Position numbers and translations under genes: made by a program. DNA of 64,000 nt from Ottelia alismoides (taxonomy: Eukaryota; Streptophyta; Magnoliopsida; Alismatales; Hydrocharitaceae), in contig JAZKJV010008882.1 in the NCBI GenBank assembly GCA_037367405.1, forward strand, positions 1,240,001 through 1,304,000, given 5' to 3'. Numbering within the stretch: position 1 is the first letter of the stretch; every line of letters begins with the position of its first letter. The notes under the pieces are model-generated. The model saw nothing but the letters and a program-made list of their open reading frames with translations. It ran no database searches and was not told the origin of the DNA. Of this stretch, positions 34,541 to 48,700 are shown piece by piece.

Positions 34541-37500
34541 CCCTGCCATCTAGCCCATCTGCATGCATCCCCCTCCTCTCCTCCATCTGTAGCCCGGATC
34601 TCATCATAGTTGCCAACATTTGGCCACCTGATCTCTGCCACGACGATGGGGATTTGTGGGTACCAGAGTATCACTATGGTGGTGGCCATGGTATGGAGCT
34701 TATGCCCGAACATGTTCTTTTAGAAAAGATTGGTGACATGGTTGGTGTAGGTGTCGGCGGATGGGTCGAGAAGGGTGCAATTAAGCTTCACTATTTATGG
34801 GTTCTACGCCCCGACGAAGTAGGTTGCCCATGGAGCAGACGAAGAGGGTGGTACGGAGGTTGGACATGGAGGATGGCGAGGGTAGAGTAGAGTTTATATA
34901 TGGTTTTAAGGGTAAAATTGTTAAATGTAACTTTTTCTGTGAGAGTTAATGGGGAATATGGATGCAACTAACACATGGTTATGTCATGTAAGAGTTAAGC
35001 ATAATTCGAGGTCCTGTTTGTAATTCACGATTATGTAAGGTTATGATTGTAATTACAAAATTACACCCTAAAAAATAGATTCTTTTGCAAGTAGACCACG
35101 AACTTTCTAGTTATTACATCTTGGTCCTTCTGCCTCATGTATAGCGACATGTGAGGCACTATAAATTTTACATGTATGCCCTTAAGGTTTTTAGACATGT
35201 TTTTAAATTATGTCTAAGTTTATAGAATTGCACATAGGTCCCTGTAATTGTAACATTTTATTTTTTGTACATTTAATAAATCCCAGATTTATCAACATTA
35301 TTTAATATATTTATCTCTCTTTCTTAAGTAGAATAACGATATTCATTGACTAATTGACACTAATTACTATTTGGTGTGTTGTATATAATTGACACTAATT
35401 AATATAACCCTATTAGTGTGCTAATATTTTAGGTATTTATTTCTCATTAAAAATCTCATAAAAACCAGTATAATATTGTATAAAAGTAAATTAACCTAAA
35501 ATAAAATAAAAACCCAAAAAATAAGCAAAAAAATCAAAATAAAATCAAAAGAAATTTGTTTTATATAATATTAATTTATATTTAATTTTAATTATGTACA
35601 AATGACCTCTCATCTCTTTGGCTTCTATATGAAAGTTCTGGATCTCATTAAGATTTACAAGTTTTATGTTCATGTATTTTTCTAATTCATTTTCTATCTA
35701 ATTGTTTTAGATTTTTCTTTAAATTGTTTATTTTTATTAATTCTGATTGGGCCACATGACACCTTCAGATCATGCCACATGGCCCGCTTCATTTGTCTCA
35801 ATCTGTATTCACTCTCGACCGTCAGATCATCCTACACCTTCATCTCGCCCTTCCATCTTTGCCCTATTTTGGACCACTTGATCTCCTGATCAAGTCGGTC
35901 CAGGCCTTCAATCCATCCCCAAATCTTGAGTGCCTGATGATGATCATACGGTTGAGGCTTTGTCCCCAACTTCCAGTCGTTTCCCCCTTCTATCCACGAA
36001 CCGATCAACCATCCTGTCTTCTCTGATTTACACCAACCTCCATCTACACCTTATTCCCTCAAAACTGCCACAAACTACTTCATCTATCACCCCTACTTCA
36101 CGCTAACTACCATTCGAATGCTAATCCTAACTTCCATGCTTAATGGTAATGGTTGAAAACACCGCCTTGGATGATAACCTCCATTGTTTCCACCTTCATA
36201 TGGCCTCTCACCGGCAACTTTGGCTGGGGTTCGCCCTCGCATGGAGTTTTCGCTAGCCACCCTTCTTCTTTTTGAAAGAAAGAAGGAGGCGAGTCGAGCG
36301 ATAATGGTGATTTACGCCTGGTGAGAACCTTGGTAAGAATGACCAAGATACGACATTGACTTGGTGGTTGTTCGAGCTTCCTCCCTCAGTCGCGGAGGTC
36401 AAAAGAAGACCTGAGGATCGAATCAACCCTCAAGCACATGCTAAATCCTTCACCACAACGATTCTTCTTCAATGAGAAGATATGTCTCATGTGTTTCCTT
36501 TGTTGTCTTCATTGAGTTTTCAAAGTATGCACAATCACCTTCTTAGTGAGTTGATCACACACAAGCCTTCATCGTGCATCGACAATGCATACTGGAGGTC
36601 GAAAATACCTTCTCTTATCTTCCATACCTACTTCTATTCCAAGCTTTCTCATCTGTCGTAGGCTAATGAGAACTCGTGTAAGGGCTTTCGTTTCTTCACT
36701 TCACGCCCTCCATTCACTTCACTCCGCATATATGCGAGCTTCAACTATTCAACTAACATCGTAGGTCCATATTTTCTTCAATGGTCAGACGTCATGGAGT
36801 GGACTAATTCTAGGACATAGATGTCGATGATGATGAATGGATTCAACATCCTGATCATTGCCGAACCGTCAGCTCTCCGCCAGTACCTATGTTATCTCCT
36901 AAATTATCTTCTTCGACCATCAGAGATGGAGTTAGAGCGAGTTGGAGATTTCTTGACCTCGCCGGAGAGTAGCCTCGTCCGATGCATAAGAAGAGGCCAA
37001 CGACGGAGTATGAAGTAATAGTTGTCATCTGATCTTTCTGATCAGACGGTTCGAATGTAATCTCAGCCTCGACTTCAGACCACTAGGCCCAGTGGCATGA
37101 AGGCCTTCCCCATGGCCTCCTAATGTACGACCGAGCCACCTTTCATCTAAACCTGTCCGCATGTGTTCTGCACATGTCTGTCTGGGAAATTTGCAAGTTT
37201 TCCCCCATCGATTTTCCAGTATTGCAAAAATACCACCATGCGGGGGGTATTTAATAAATTCACAAGACGATTTTTAATAATTATGTTTCATTCCTTGTAG
37301 GGACATGTTTGTCATGTTTTTCTATATTATTCTCATGTTTTTCTTGCATTTATGCCCCTGGACTCAATGTTGAATAACTTGAGCATCTGATGTCTAATCA
37401 ATGTGATTTCAATTTCATTGTGAAGCTCATTTAATCCTCTTTCATATAGATTCATTAATCCTCTTATTTGATGCATGATTACTTATTAATTATTCAAAGA

Positions 37501-37743
37501 TGATTTGTTATTTTTATTCACATTAAATAAAGCTGGACTCTGAATGGATTGCTCAATTGGATTTAGATTTAAATTAGGTATTTACTTAAGTTTGAATGAT
37601 CATTTTAGGATATAAAAGTGAGTGTATTTGAGTTTGCTATTGTTTTATCATTTTGTCCATTCTGTCATTATTTCTAACATGTACTAAAATGTTTTAATTC
37701 ACATTTTGTGCATTTGTGATGTGCATTATCTTGCATTGCTTGC
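34541..37743 (+). repeat. Composite of Athila-family LTR fragments, plus strand
   Basis: Two pieces seem joined. At 34541-35220 there is a GC-richer block followed by array-like sequence (GAGGTCCTGTTTGTAATTCACG). At about 35300-37743 there is AT-rich DNA, the edge motif CTGATTGGGCCACATG (35742), a GC-rich block to about 37180 and array sequence with TTGCAAGTTTTCCCCC. The second piece is cut at 37743 by insertion of Athila element 2, so its remainder should lie beyond the right edge. ORFs here (such as 34519-34890 and 35772-36026) have no recognisable domain. Confidence 0.5.
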
Positions 37744-40700
37744 TGATGAGCCGAAAAATCGATCAATCCGGATCAGATAAAAATAATCACTCTCGGGTCG
37801 TTGCGACCCGGATCGATTGAGATCTCAGCTCAACAATAAAAATAGAAACAGACCATCAATAAAGCAGATAAAATCAAAGAAAATCAAAATAGTGGCCCTG
37901 ACTATGAGATTAGCCTGGTGTAGCACCCAGGGTCGGACTCAGGGAGCACGAATTGGACTCGCGTCCTACGAAGTAGTCAACAATGAATATAAAGCAAAAA
38001 CAAATATTTTTGGTGGTTTTTAATGATTTTTATATTTTTTTGACTTTTTAATAAATGAGGAAAATGATAAAAAGGCAAGGCAAGGCAACTTTAACTAATT
38101 ATTTACACATTCTAAAAAGCTCCAAAAATTCAAACAAAAATATTTTTATGTTTTTAGTTTTTTTACTATTTTTGGTGAATTTTTTGAGGTTTTTCTGATT
38201 TTTATATATTTTTCTAAAAATCAAACAAGGCAACAACACTGAGCTACTGTCCAGCTCGGCTTCAAAGACTAATTTCAAATATAAAATGATCTTGTAAAAG
38301 CCTATAGGTATTTTTATGATAAATAGAAACAATGAAGAAAATTTAGCAAAAGAAATTGTGATTTTATGGATTTTCTATAATTTTCTAGAATTTTTATGAG
38401 TTTTTAAGCGTTTTTTAATTTTTATGGTTTTTATAAGTCCAAAAATAGCCAAATTCACAAAGAAAATAAAACACACAAAAATTAACAAATACTAATTTTT
38501 TTTAGAATTTTTGAAAGAATTTTTATATTTTTTTATGGTTTGCTAATCTGGACAGTAAGAAAAATCAAGGTTTTTGAATTTTTAAAAATAATAAAAAGCC
38601 TCAAAAATGTACCAAATTTTTAGTGAAAATTCTACACAGGGGCAGGAGCCAGGTATCCAATTTTCACGAAATTTGGACTTGATTTGATATTTTATTAAAA
38701 TCAAATATAGGCTCACAGTGCACAGGAACCTAAATGCAAGAGAAATAGGTTCCAAGGGCTTAAATGTAATAAATCCAGAAAGTTTGAGGTCCTTCGTGCA
38801 AAAATTCCAATATCTCACGCGCAAGGCACGTGTACTGGGCACAGAAGGACCTATATGTAATAAAACTTACTTCCAGGGACTTATTAGAAATACGTGCTAA
38901 AAGTCTAGGAAATAAAGTACAAAATGCCCAAAGAATTTCAGCACATGTTGAATAAAACGTTCACAGGGGCATGGATGCAAATATCAAAACATATATTTCA
39001 TTCAGTAACACAAAAACACAAGCCAAGACTATGCAAATTTTCCAAATATTCACGTGACGAAGCACGTGGCACACGTGGACAAGGACTAAATTGTAAATAC
39101 AAAAAAGATTCAGGTCCTAAGTACAATTGTTCCAAAATAAAAACAACGACTACAAATATTTACAGGACTAAGAAGTAAATGCGAAAACAGAAGGGGCCTA
39201 AGAGTAATTTACCCCACTTATTATCTGAGGGCTGAAGGGCTGCCACGTGGATGATCGAACGGTGCTGGAGCGGTGGCGCCTCTTCTAAGAACTCCCGCTC
39301 GGATCGGACGGCTGAGGGCCTCCCACGTGGAGGATCTGACGGCTAAGGTGCGTTGTGGGTAAACCCTTGCTGGATCATCGGCTTAGAAGAGGGCACGTGG
39401 AGATCGGACGGTGATGGCTCAAGGGCGCCTCTTCGTCTGATCGTGCGGTCCTGATCAAACCTCCAAAGGATCGGACGGTGGCTGAGCTGCTCAAATGGAT
39501 GGATCGGATCGATTCTGGAGCGTCGGGGAAGATAGGACGGCGACTGAGGATCCTAGAAGAACACGGCTCCAGCAAACTTCGCCGGAGCACCACGGTGTGC
39601 TGGACCTCCGCTGCTGCTGTTGGGATGTGGAATGGCTCCGCCTCGATGCTTCGCAGCTGGTGGGCTCCTCCGGTGACGCCGGGAAGTTCCGAGGAGCTCC
39701 GGCGACGAAGGCAGAGCTGGGCTCCTGTGCCTGGATGCATAGACCCTCAGATGGGTCTCCTTTGACCTGAAAAATAGCACAGCAAGCACGCGGGGTCGAG
39801 GGAAAAGTGCCTCGACCCTGTAAGGGGCGAAGTGGGTATGTGGGTGAGTCGCGACGAAGACCTCTAGTGAAGCGACGATGAAGGAGGTCGGGCTACCTGC
39901 TCCGGGGCGAGACAGGGGGTGTGAGTGGGTGTAGAACGTAAAGAGGAGTCTCGCGAAGATGTGGGTGTCGTCCGATGATCGAATCGAAGGGTGAGGTGAC
40001 ATGAATTGATCGGAGACGGTGATGGGTCGATTAGGGATAATCGGAAATTAGCGAAAACTAGAAAGAATTAGGTTTACTGGATGGATGGAGTCGACTGTGG
40101 ATGAGCTGAGGTAGCTCTGGTCGTCGCCTCGAGGGTCGTCGGAGGCCCGAGGCTCGGGCGCTGCTCTGGGCGGCGCACGACGGCGAGATGTCGCCGGATC
40201 AGTGGCGAGGATGCTCCTCCTCCTCTCTGCGACACGCCAAAAGCTAGCTGTCACTCTAGGGAATTGGATGGAGGTCCTGGGTGGAAGAAGCAACGCCAAA
40301 GATCGCGTGAAAAGGCAGCCGGAGGTTCAGCTTTATAGCGCGAGGGGTCCGGCTAGATCGAATCGGGCAAGGACACATGAAGCACGGATCCCTAGGCTCA
40401 ACCCCGAGCGAGGGACTCGTATGATCAAGGAACAAATGGAGTCCGAGGTTGAGGTGTTTGGAGATCGGGTCGAGCGAGGAAAAGTCGGAGAAATCGGGTC
40501 GGGCTCAACGAATCCGGCTCTGGTGGTCCTGGGTGGGGAGTTGACCGGGGGTCAACATCCCCCATGGACCAATCAGAGCCCGCCAATTATTAAATATTTG
40601 ATAATTCATTTAAAAATACTAATTGACTTATTTTCAAAAAACTTAAAACATGAAAAATGTTTTTTTTATTTTTAAACTATTTTTTTGTGATTTTTATTTA

Positions 40701-41526
40701 TTTTTTAAAATATAATTTAGGTATTTACAAAGTATTATTATTATATACACGCATATGTATTTTTTTATTTTTGATTTTTATTTTTATACAAATTATTCCA
40801 ATTTTATATTTTATTTATTTATAAGATAAAATTTGGAATAAAGGGGAATTTTTATTTTATTTTTATTAATTATTTACAAGGGTGAAATAAATAGTTTTAT
40901 ATATGTACATACATGGTATATATACAATGATGATTTTGATTTTGATTTTGATTTTTATTTATTTTTATTTTTATTTTATTTTTATGGTTTTTATTTTATT
41001 TATCTACATTATGGAATATGGAATATGTACATATTTTTGTGGGATTTTATTTTTTTTATAGGGAGAAATAAATAGATATGTTAGTTCTATGTACATGGCA
41101 TATATACAATGATGAAGGGCATTTTTATTTTTGTTTTGTTTTTCCCAATTTTATTTTAATTTTATATTTACAAATATATAAAAATAATTATACACCCATT
41201 TTTATTTTTATTAAGAGGAAAATAATTTTTATGTATTTGTGCAAACACATGAGCTTCCCTATCTCCCTCTACTTTGGTTCTTTTGCGGTCAGGCCCATGC
41301 TGAGCCCTCCCTTGGGATTAGGTCGCTCAATATTTATTCTAAATATCTTCCTATTTTTCTTTTATTTCTTTATTCTTTTATTTATGCACAAAAATATGCT
41401 AATTATTCATTTTTACACAATGCATGCTGAATGATAATTATTTCTATTTACAAGAATATACTTGTGTTTTGCATAGGTTTTGTAGCTAAAATAAAAGAAT
41501 AAAGAGTGATGAATGAGTATTCATCA
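37744..41526 (-). repeat. 3' LTR of Athila element 2 (3,783 bp)
   Basis: The plus strand starts TGATGAGCCGAAAAATCGATC and ends GTATTCATCA, right beside the polypurine tract. Between about 38690 and 39215 lies the degenerate periodic array. At 38827-39399 there are seven CACGTG boxes, and at about 39220-40580 the GC-rich block with repeated ATCGGACGG. The outer tip forms the hairpin GATGAAT/ATTCATC. The 5' LTR must lie to the right of the window. Confidence 0.8.
38827..39399. promoter_or_regulatory. G-box cluster (seven CACGTG) in the 3' LTR
   Basis: CACGTG occurs at 38827, 39051, 39063, 39072, 39244, 39324 and 39394. CACGTG is a palindromic core for plant bHLH/bZIP factors. The density is far above chance (about one per 4 kb for any 6-mer at equal base use). 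Function is inferred only. Confidence 0.55.
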
Positions 41527-41543
41527 CCCCCTATACTTAACTT
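41527..41543 (-). other. Polypurine tract of Athila element 2
   Basis: On the minus strand the sequence reads AAGTTAAGTATAGGGGG directly before the LTR start TGATGAATACTC. This is the expected position and composition for the plus-strand DNA primer. It shows that 37744-41526 is the 3' LTR. Confidence 0.75.
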
Positions 41544-43357
41544 TGCTAGTCCCTTAGCAAACACTTATTTGAAAAAGAAGTGAAAAAGAAAAAAGGAAAA
41601 AGAAAAAGAGGAGAAAATGCATGGATCAATGCTAATTATTAAACTTGCCTTCATTAAATTGAAATATGGAGCTCGATCAGATCTTCGGATTATTAATGTG
41701 TCAGAACCTTATTTGGACTTAAGCTTAAAACCTAACAACCTCTAAGTTCCACCAATCTATGGGCAAGACTCCTCAATAAACCAGATCAGAACAAGTCTAC
41801 ATACAGAAACTCTAATGACCATGAATCTTTCCTTGTACGATGTAAGTGATATGTAGCTCCCCACCTCAGAAGTAACAAAGAAACAACCTCCCTCAACCTG
41901 GTAACTCTAATTCCTCGGTCTAGCAACTCTTTCCTCGAGAAGCGGGGTATTCCCTTCTAAGTTCAAGTGCAACCGGCTCAAGAAGAGGGGGAAGAAGAGA
42001 ATGGACCATGACCAGTGTACCCTTGTATCCTTAGGAGCTCTAACCAGTGTAGCTGAGTCTCCCGCTGCAAGCTTCATGAGATGGAACATGTATACCATAA
42101 GCTATTGCTTTATTTGACTATGTACACTCCGGTGGGATTATTAAATTTTCAATCCGACCCACCACTTTTCTGGAGTTCTGTTCTTTTTGCACATTTTTTT
42201 CATGTGCATCTGTACAACATATCTACATGGTGCAGCATATATACAAGGAGTTTTTCCTCTTGAGCCAGTAGACTATCCCTCTTTTGAAGCTTTATTACAA
42301 CCCACGGCTTCTGTCTTTAGACTTCATAACCACCAGACCAAGTTGAGATGCACTTCCTTCACTATAAGAAGAAGAGAGGTTCCGCCTAGAAGTACTACCC
42401 TCATATGCTACCCAAAGCCAAAGGAAATTGCCTCCTCGCCCCCTCATCCATGGAGAGCTATGTGCAAAGTGCTGGTGCAAGTCAAGCCATTATCTCTAAG
42501 AGTCATGCGTGTGTTGTTAAGTGCTCTACTTAGGCTCATCAAGATGACATGTGCTCAAAGCCTAGTGGACTCAAATAATTAAGTCACCATGGATTTGAAA
42601 AGCCTTAACCCTAAGACCTATAAGGTTCCTCTTATAATTAGGTGGATTAAGATCTTAATCAAGCTCCATTTTCCAATTTAATTCCAGGATAGTTTAAATG
42701 TCAACTATAATCCAGGAAAAACTATACAAGTATATACAAAGATGCTATTAACAAATATTTACACATGTGCAAAATTTTCGAAAAATGTTTTGAAACCATG
42801 GATGTATGCATGAATGCAAGTTTTGCAAAATATGTACACAAATTTACATGAGGGTTTTGCAAACTTTTTATTTCAAAATATTTTGGAAAAATTTTGTATT
42901 ATATATGTAGTTTTGATATGCACATATTTACACACTATTTACACAAAAAGTTTTTACAAACATTTTTACAAAAATAATTTGTACAATAGCTATGTATGTG
43001 CAATAAAAGAATGTTTATTTACAAGAAAAATTTTTAATTTTTATTGATTTTTGGGTTTTTAGCCATTTTTATTTATTAACACACTCACACAAAGTACGAA
43101 TTATGGCTAAAGTATATATGAAATATATACACACCCCCTATACTTAGCTCGAACGATGTCCTCAGAGTGATCAAGAGCGATGAAGAAGACATAACTCATG
43201 CTTAGTATAGAGAAGTGAAAAGGAATGGCTATATACAAAGACGAATCAAAGAATAGAATGAAGAGAACTCGGTGTTTCCCCTATACTAAGGATCAAGTAA
43301 TCCTAAGTATAACAAGCTATACATGAAGGGAAATCCGACTGAAGGATGTACAGGGTC
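41544..43357 (-). other. 3' non-coding region of Athila element 2
   Basis: This lies between the integrase end (54114, beyond the copia insertion) and the PPT. With 53848-54113 it forms about 2.1 kb in which no long conserved ORF is visible. PPT-like CCCCCTATACTTAG repeats and hairpins occur at its pol-proximal end. Some Athila elements carry an envelope-like ORF here. I see no support for one. Confidence 0.6.
43281..43312. repeat. Hairpin C of the CTATACTTAGG family
   Basis: CTATACTAAGGAT and ATCCTAAGTATAA face each other around a 6-nt loop, with mismatches near the ends. It is related to hairpins at 53860-53892 and 53949-53981, which were adjacent before the copia insertion. Confidence 0.6.
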
Positions 43358-45733
43358 TGAAGGATATTGTGAATCCTTAAGCGCATCACGGAAGCGTGTT
43401 GATCGCATCGTATGCAATCGGAGCAACTAGTCGTACTAGATGCTAGATGCAGCGGAAATTAAAATTTTAACTTTAAAGATGAAACCACATGATCACGAAA
43501 ACACTTCTCGGATCGTTTCATCAAACCACAAAGTACAAGGAATACCTCTTGAAGCGTGGTTGTGATCGCGAGATCCCAAAGTAGAGATCCTCCTATCTTA
43601 AGTCCGACCCACGGAGAATGCGCTTGCAGGAAAGATGATGAGTCGCGTCCTTCCCGCAATCCTTTGACGAAGATCCAAGCGAAGCCGAAATGCTCTCCTT
43701 CCTAATACACAAAGTGGACAGCCACTTGAATATTAACGAGAGCCCACACGAGAATGAGAGAGAGAGAGAGAGTAGAGTTCTTCAACTCAAGAATGTTGTA
43801 ACTTGGAAAGGCCACCCTAGCCTTCCTTTTATACTAGTTTAGGATCCAATGGATCTCAATCCATGGGACACATGGATCCAAGGGCTATGCTTGGTCCATG
43901 CTAAATCAATGGCTATGATTGATTAAAATATGTTGCAACATTATCAACATAATTATCATTAACCAATTAAGAGATAATGTGATAATTAAAATGGAGTCAA
44001 CAACCACCCTCAAAAATAGGGGGCGTCACCCATGAACAATTCATGGGTGACACCACCTATGCATGGTGGTTATTTGGCTCCCTTTTATTTATCTTATTAT
44101 TTCTTAATTAATCACAAAAAAAATATTCACCAAATTAATTCCAAATTAATTTGTGAATATTTCAATCATGCCATTGAATATTATGTGAATCATATTCACA
44201 ACCCAAACTAATTAGTAAATTGCATTTCCAATTAATTAATAAATGTAAATCCAATCCACATTATTAATTAACAAATGCTATTTACATAAATTCTCTCTCT
44301 TATATATGTATATTATAAATCACATTTATAACACACATATATCATGGATAGTGTTATCCACATTCTCTTAATCCTTGATAATTAAATCCCATTTCATTAT
44401 CTTAGATAATCATTTTCACAATATGAATCATATTCATATTTAAGCTTGATAATTAGATCTCATTTAATCATCAAGTCCTTTCTTGGATATTTCATCAAAA
44501 GAATCATTCTTGAACCCTTTCAAGAATAATGTGCTTTCTCCGTAGATACTTGGAGATATGGACAGGGCGATTGTATTATTCCATGTATAGTGACTTGGAT
44601 GTTGAGATATTATCTCAAATCCAGATCGAACGAACCTCCCACAGATGCTTGATTAAATCAAGACCGCAAATCCAATCTCCTCATTGAATCTGAATCCCAT
44701 TCAGACCAATGTCCAACACTTGGACTAAGATCGGATTGCTTCTCTACTGAAAGGAGTCACTAAAATCCAGACCTGTTTCATCACTCCCTTGGAATGGAAG
44801 CGTCATGGATATACAATCGTTTATGATCACATCACCCTTCAGGTATTCCCAATACCTGTACATCCTGCATACTGGAAGACCCATGATCAACCCGAAGATC
44901 AAGATCATTTTATATTGTCTTCTTCATGGTTTAATCATTGAGTTTCTCAATCTTGGTCATTGGGATTTGGTATCGATCATATGCTTTCCCAAAGCATATA
45001 TCATACCTTCAAATTCATGTCATGCTTCCAAAGCATGACGACCATGCATGGAATTTGATCGGTCCAATACCTCATGAGTGAGCTCATGTCTTCCGGTTCA
45101 CAAGTGAACCTGTATGATCCCTTTGAGAGATCATATTGCTCATATACCCTTATATGCACACCAACTCACCGGTGTATAGACCTTGGTTAGGTCATCAACC
45201 TATTGGTCTGCCAAATGTACATACTCAGATATATAACAATATATCTGTCTCCGGTCAGAGGATGCGTGCCTATGCTGTGACAGCATTCAACATAGGACTT
45301 AGGTTATCTCGATCTCCTAGGTCAACCCATTGACCTAATTAATCTGACACCTCTGAATCACTATTCCCATGCAGAGGACCTGCATCAAGAGGTCGGTCAG
45401 ATATCAACCTATGTGAGAAAGGATTGCCATCTCCTACTCAGGCTGGAGATCTCCACTTGACAATCATTTGACGGTGCTTGATGAGTCCTCTATCTAACTC
45501 TTTAGATATTCATCCAAACACCAGCCTCTATGATTCATTTAATGAATCAACAGCTATATGATCATCAAGCTGGCCATGGTACATAACCCTATTTGTACAG
45601 AGGGACCTTATAGTGCATTCATTCATATAATTTCAGAAAGGGAGTGAAACATCAATAACTTTTATTGATAAACTTAAATATTACAATAACATTTATTGTA
45701 AGAATGGTTCGCTCAGGGCTCACAAGTCTAACA
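43358..45733 (-). repeat. 3' LTR of the copia element
   Basis: The plus strand starts TGAAGGATATTGTG and ends AAGTCTAACA, so on the element strand it is TGTTAGACTT...CCTTCA. It includes a short (GA)n run near 43760. It closely matches 51466-53847. Confidence 0.95.
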
Positions 45734-45744
45734 ATCTCCCACTA
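45734..45744 (-). other. Polypurine tract of the copia element
   Basis: On the minus strand TAGTGGGAGAT immediately precedes the LTR start TGTTAGAC. This is the standard copia arrangement. Confidence 0.8.
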
Positions 45745-45755
45745 GCCCTCAGAAC

Positions 45756-48700
45756 CATTCAGGTACAATCCATAAACCCATACTCATTACATGCTGGTCA
45801 AAAACATTCTGTGTCAGAGGTTTGGTAAGAGGATCAGCACTGTTGTCGGCAGAGGCCACCTTTGTGATGATGATATCACCACGCTTTTAAATCTCCCGAA
45901 TGATGTGGTATTTCCTTTCCACGTGCTTGCTCTTTTGATGGCACCTGGGTTCCTTTGCTTGGGCAATGGCTCCAGTGTTATCGCAGAGTAACGGAACGGG
46001 AGTATCAGAGGAAACTACGCCAAGCTCCAAGATGAACTTGCGTAACCACACCGCCTCCTTTGCAGCATCCGATGCGGCAATGTATTCGGCTTCTATTGTT
46101 GAATCCGCCGTAGTGTCCTGCTTCTTGCTTCTCCAGCTCACAGCACCACCGTTCAACAAGAATACAAACCCTGATGTCGACTTTCGATCATCAATATCTG
46201 ACTGGAAGTCTGAATCTGTATATCCCAAGACTTGGAGATCACCATCCCCATAGACCAAGATGTAATCTTGCGTCCGTCTTAGATATTTGAATATGTTCTT
46301 TACTGCATTCCAGTGTTTCTCTCCATAGCAGGATTGGTAACGACTTACCACTCCCACTGCATGGCAGATGTCTGGTCTAGTACACATCATGGCATACATC
46401 AAGCTTCCTACGGCTGATGCATAAGGGCATCCAGCCATGGCCTTCCTTTCCTAAACACTTTGAGGAGCCATCCCTTTGGACAGATGGATACCATGTCCTA
46501 AGGGGAGGAATCCTTTCTTCGAACTATCCATGCGGAATCGTTCAAGAATCTTCTTGATGTATCCATGTTGTGATAATCCCAATATTCTCTTTTCTCGGTT
46601 TCTGAACAACTTCAGGCCTAAGATGTAATAGGCTTCTCCAAGATCTTTCATCTCGAAGGTATGGGATAGCCAAATCTTCACACTGGTCATCATTCCTGTA
46701 TCATTCCCAATGATAAGGATATCATCTACGTAAAGCACGATGAAAACAATGGCGCTCCTACTAAGCTTCTTGTACACACAAGGTTCATCAGGGTTTTGCA
46801 CAAAATCATAACTCTTTATGGTTTTGTCAAATCTGATGTTCCAGCTACGAGAAGCTTGTTTGAGCCCTAGATGGATTTCTTCAGCTTGCATACTTTACCG
46901 TCCTCAGCTATGAAGCCCTAGGGCTGCTCCATATAGATATCCTCCTCGAGGTATCCATTGAGGAAAGCCGTCTTGACGTCCATCTGCCAGATGTCGTAGT
47001 CAAGAGATGCAGCTATAGCCAGCAGTGTCCTGATGGACTTAAGCATGGCCACAGGAGAGAATGTCTCATCGTAGTCGATGCCTTCTCTCTGTGTATAGCC
47101 CTTGGCCACGAGCCGTGCCTTGAAAGTCTCTACTTTCCCATCAGGTCCCCTCTTTCTCTTGAAGATCCATTTACACCCAATGGGTTTTACCACTTTAGGT
47201 GGATCCTCTAGGGTCCATACACCATTCTTATGCATGGAGTCAATCTCTGACTTCATTGCTAGCATCCATCTATCCATGTCATGATCCGCAAGTGCTTCAT
47301 CATATGAAGAAGGATCATTGTCAGTCTCACCTGACACATGGAATCCATACCTTTCAGGTGGTGCAACCACCCTTGAACTCCTTCGAAGAGGTATGGGTGT
47401 TTCATCTTCATTTATCTCTTCAGTTTCTTGTTCAGGAGTCTCAGAATCCTCAGGGGATTCAATGAGTTCCTCTACTTCATTCTTGTCTTGACCTTTAAGG
47501 AAATCATCCTCCAGAAATTTCACATCCCTAGAGACAAAAACCTTTTGGGTCTCAGGGTCATAAAGTTGGTATCCAATACCATCTTTAACATACCCAATGA
47601 AGTAGCACTCACGAGTGCGAGATTCTAGCTTACTTGCGTCCACGTTCTTCACATGAACCAAGCATCCCCAAACCCTCAAGTGATTGACACTAGGTTTGGT
47701 TCCATACCAGAGCTCGAGTCTTTGGTATAGACTTGCTAGGAATCTTGTTTAGGATATATATTGCAGTCTCTACTGCATATCCTTAGAAACTAAGATGTAA
47801 ATGTGCTTTACTCATCATTGAACGGACCATGTCCATGGTGGTCCTGTTGCGTCTTTCAGCAACACCATTAAGTTGGGGAGTTCCAGGAGGAGTGAGATTG
47901 GAGACAATTCCATTCTCTTTAAGGTATTCCTTGAATTCATTTGAGAGGTACTCACCACCTCGGTCAGATCGAATCCGTTTAATCTTCCTGTTGGCTTGGT
48001 TCTCAACCAAAGCCTTAAACTCTTTGAACTTTTTAAAGGTTTCAGATTTATGACATAGCAGGAAGATAAACCCATATCTCGAATGGTCATCGATAAACGT
48101 TAAATAATATCGATATCCATTTCTAGTCGCGGTATTGAAGGGACCACATACATCAGTATGTATTAGGTCGAGAATACCCTCGCATCTCGTAACCTTGTTA
48201 CGGAAAGGCATCCTGGTCATTTTACCTCGAATGCAATGTTCATAGGTAGGTAAAGTTTGAACCTGTAGAAAATCTGAAGGTCCATCCTTTATCAATCTAT
48301 TGATCCTATCAACAGATAAATGATCGAGCCTTTGATGCCAAATCATATTCGAATGATTTCCATTCTCCCTGGATCTCTTGGGGTTTTTATTATCAGTGGT
48401 AGTGACATTTATGACACATTCATTAATGCACAATTCATATAGTCCACCAGAAGTCAGAACACCTTCCGCAACAAATTTATCATATTGATTAATGACTAAT
48501 TTATTACAGAACAGGAAAGAGTACCCATATCTAACAAGCTTAGACACAGATATCAGATTCCTCCTGACCTCAGGTACATAAAGACACTCTTTAAGTACTA
48601 GGACTCGACCACTAGATAACGACAGTCTGCATGTCCCGATGGCGACTGCTGCAACACTTGCATCAGATCCCATCTGGATAACTATCTCCCCATGCTCCAG

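Noticed and set aside
39553..40002. ORFs of 91-149 codons on both strands
   Set aside because: Chance ORFs in the GC-rich block of the 3' LTR of Athila element 2.
40202..40675. 157-codon plus-strand ORF
   Set aside because: Same GC-rich LTR block; charged low-complexity reading with no domain, running into AT-rich LTR sequence.
42187..42582. 131-codon plus-strand ORF
   Set aside because: Antisense to the element in its non-coding 3' region; no motif.
41544..43352. Envelope-like ORF expected in some Athila elements
   Set aside because: Checked on the minus strand: only short, stop-ridden readings, no signal peptide or membrane segment of convincing form.
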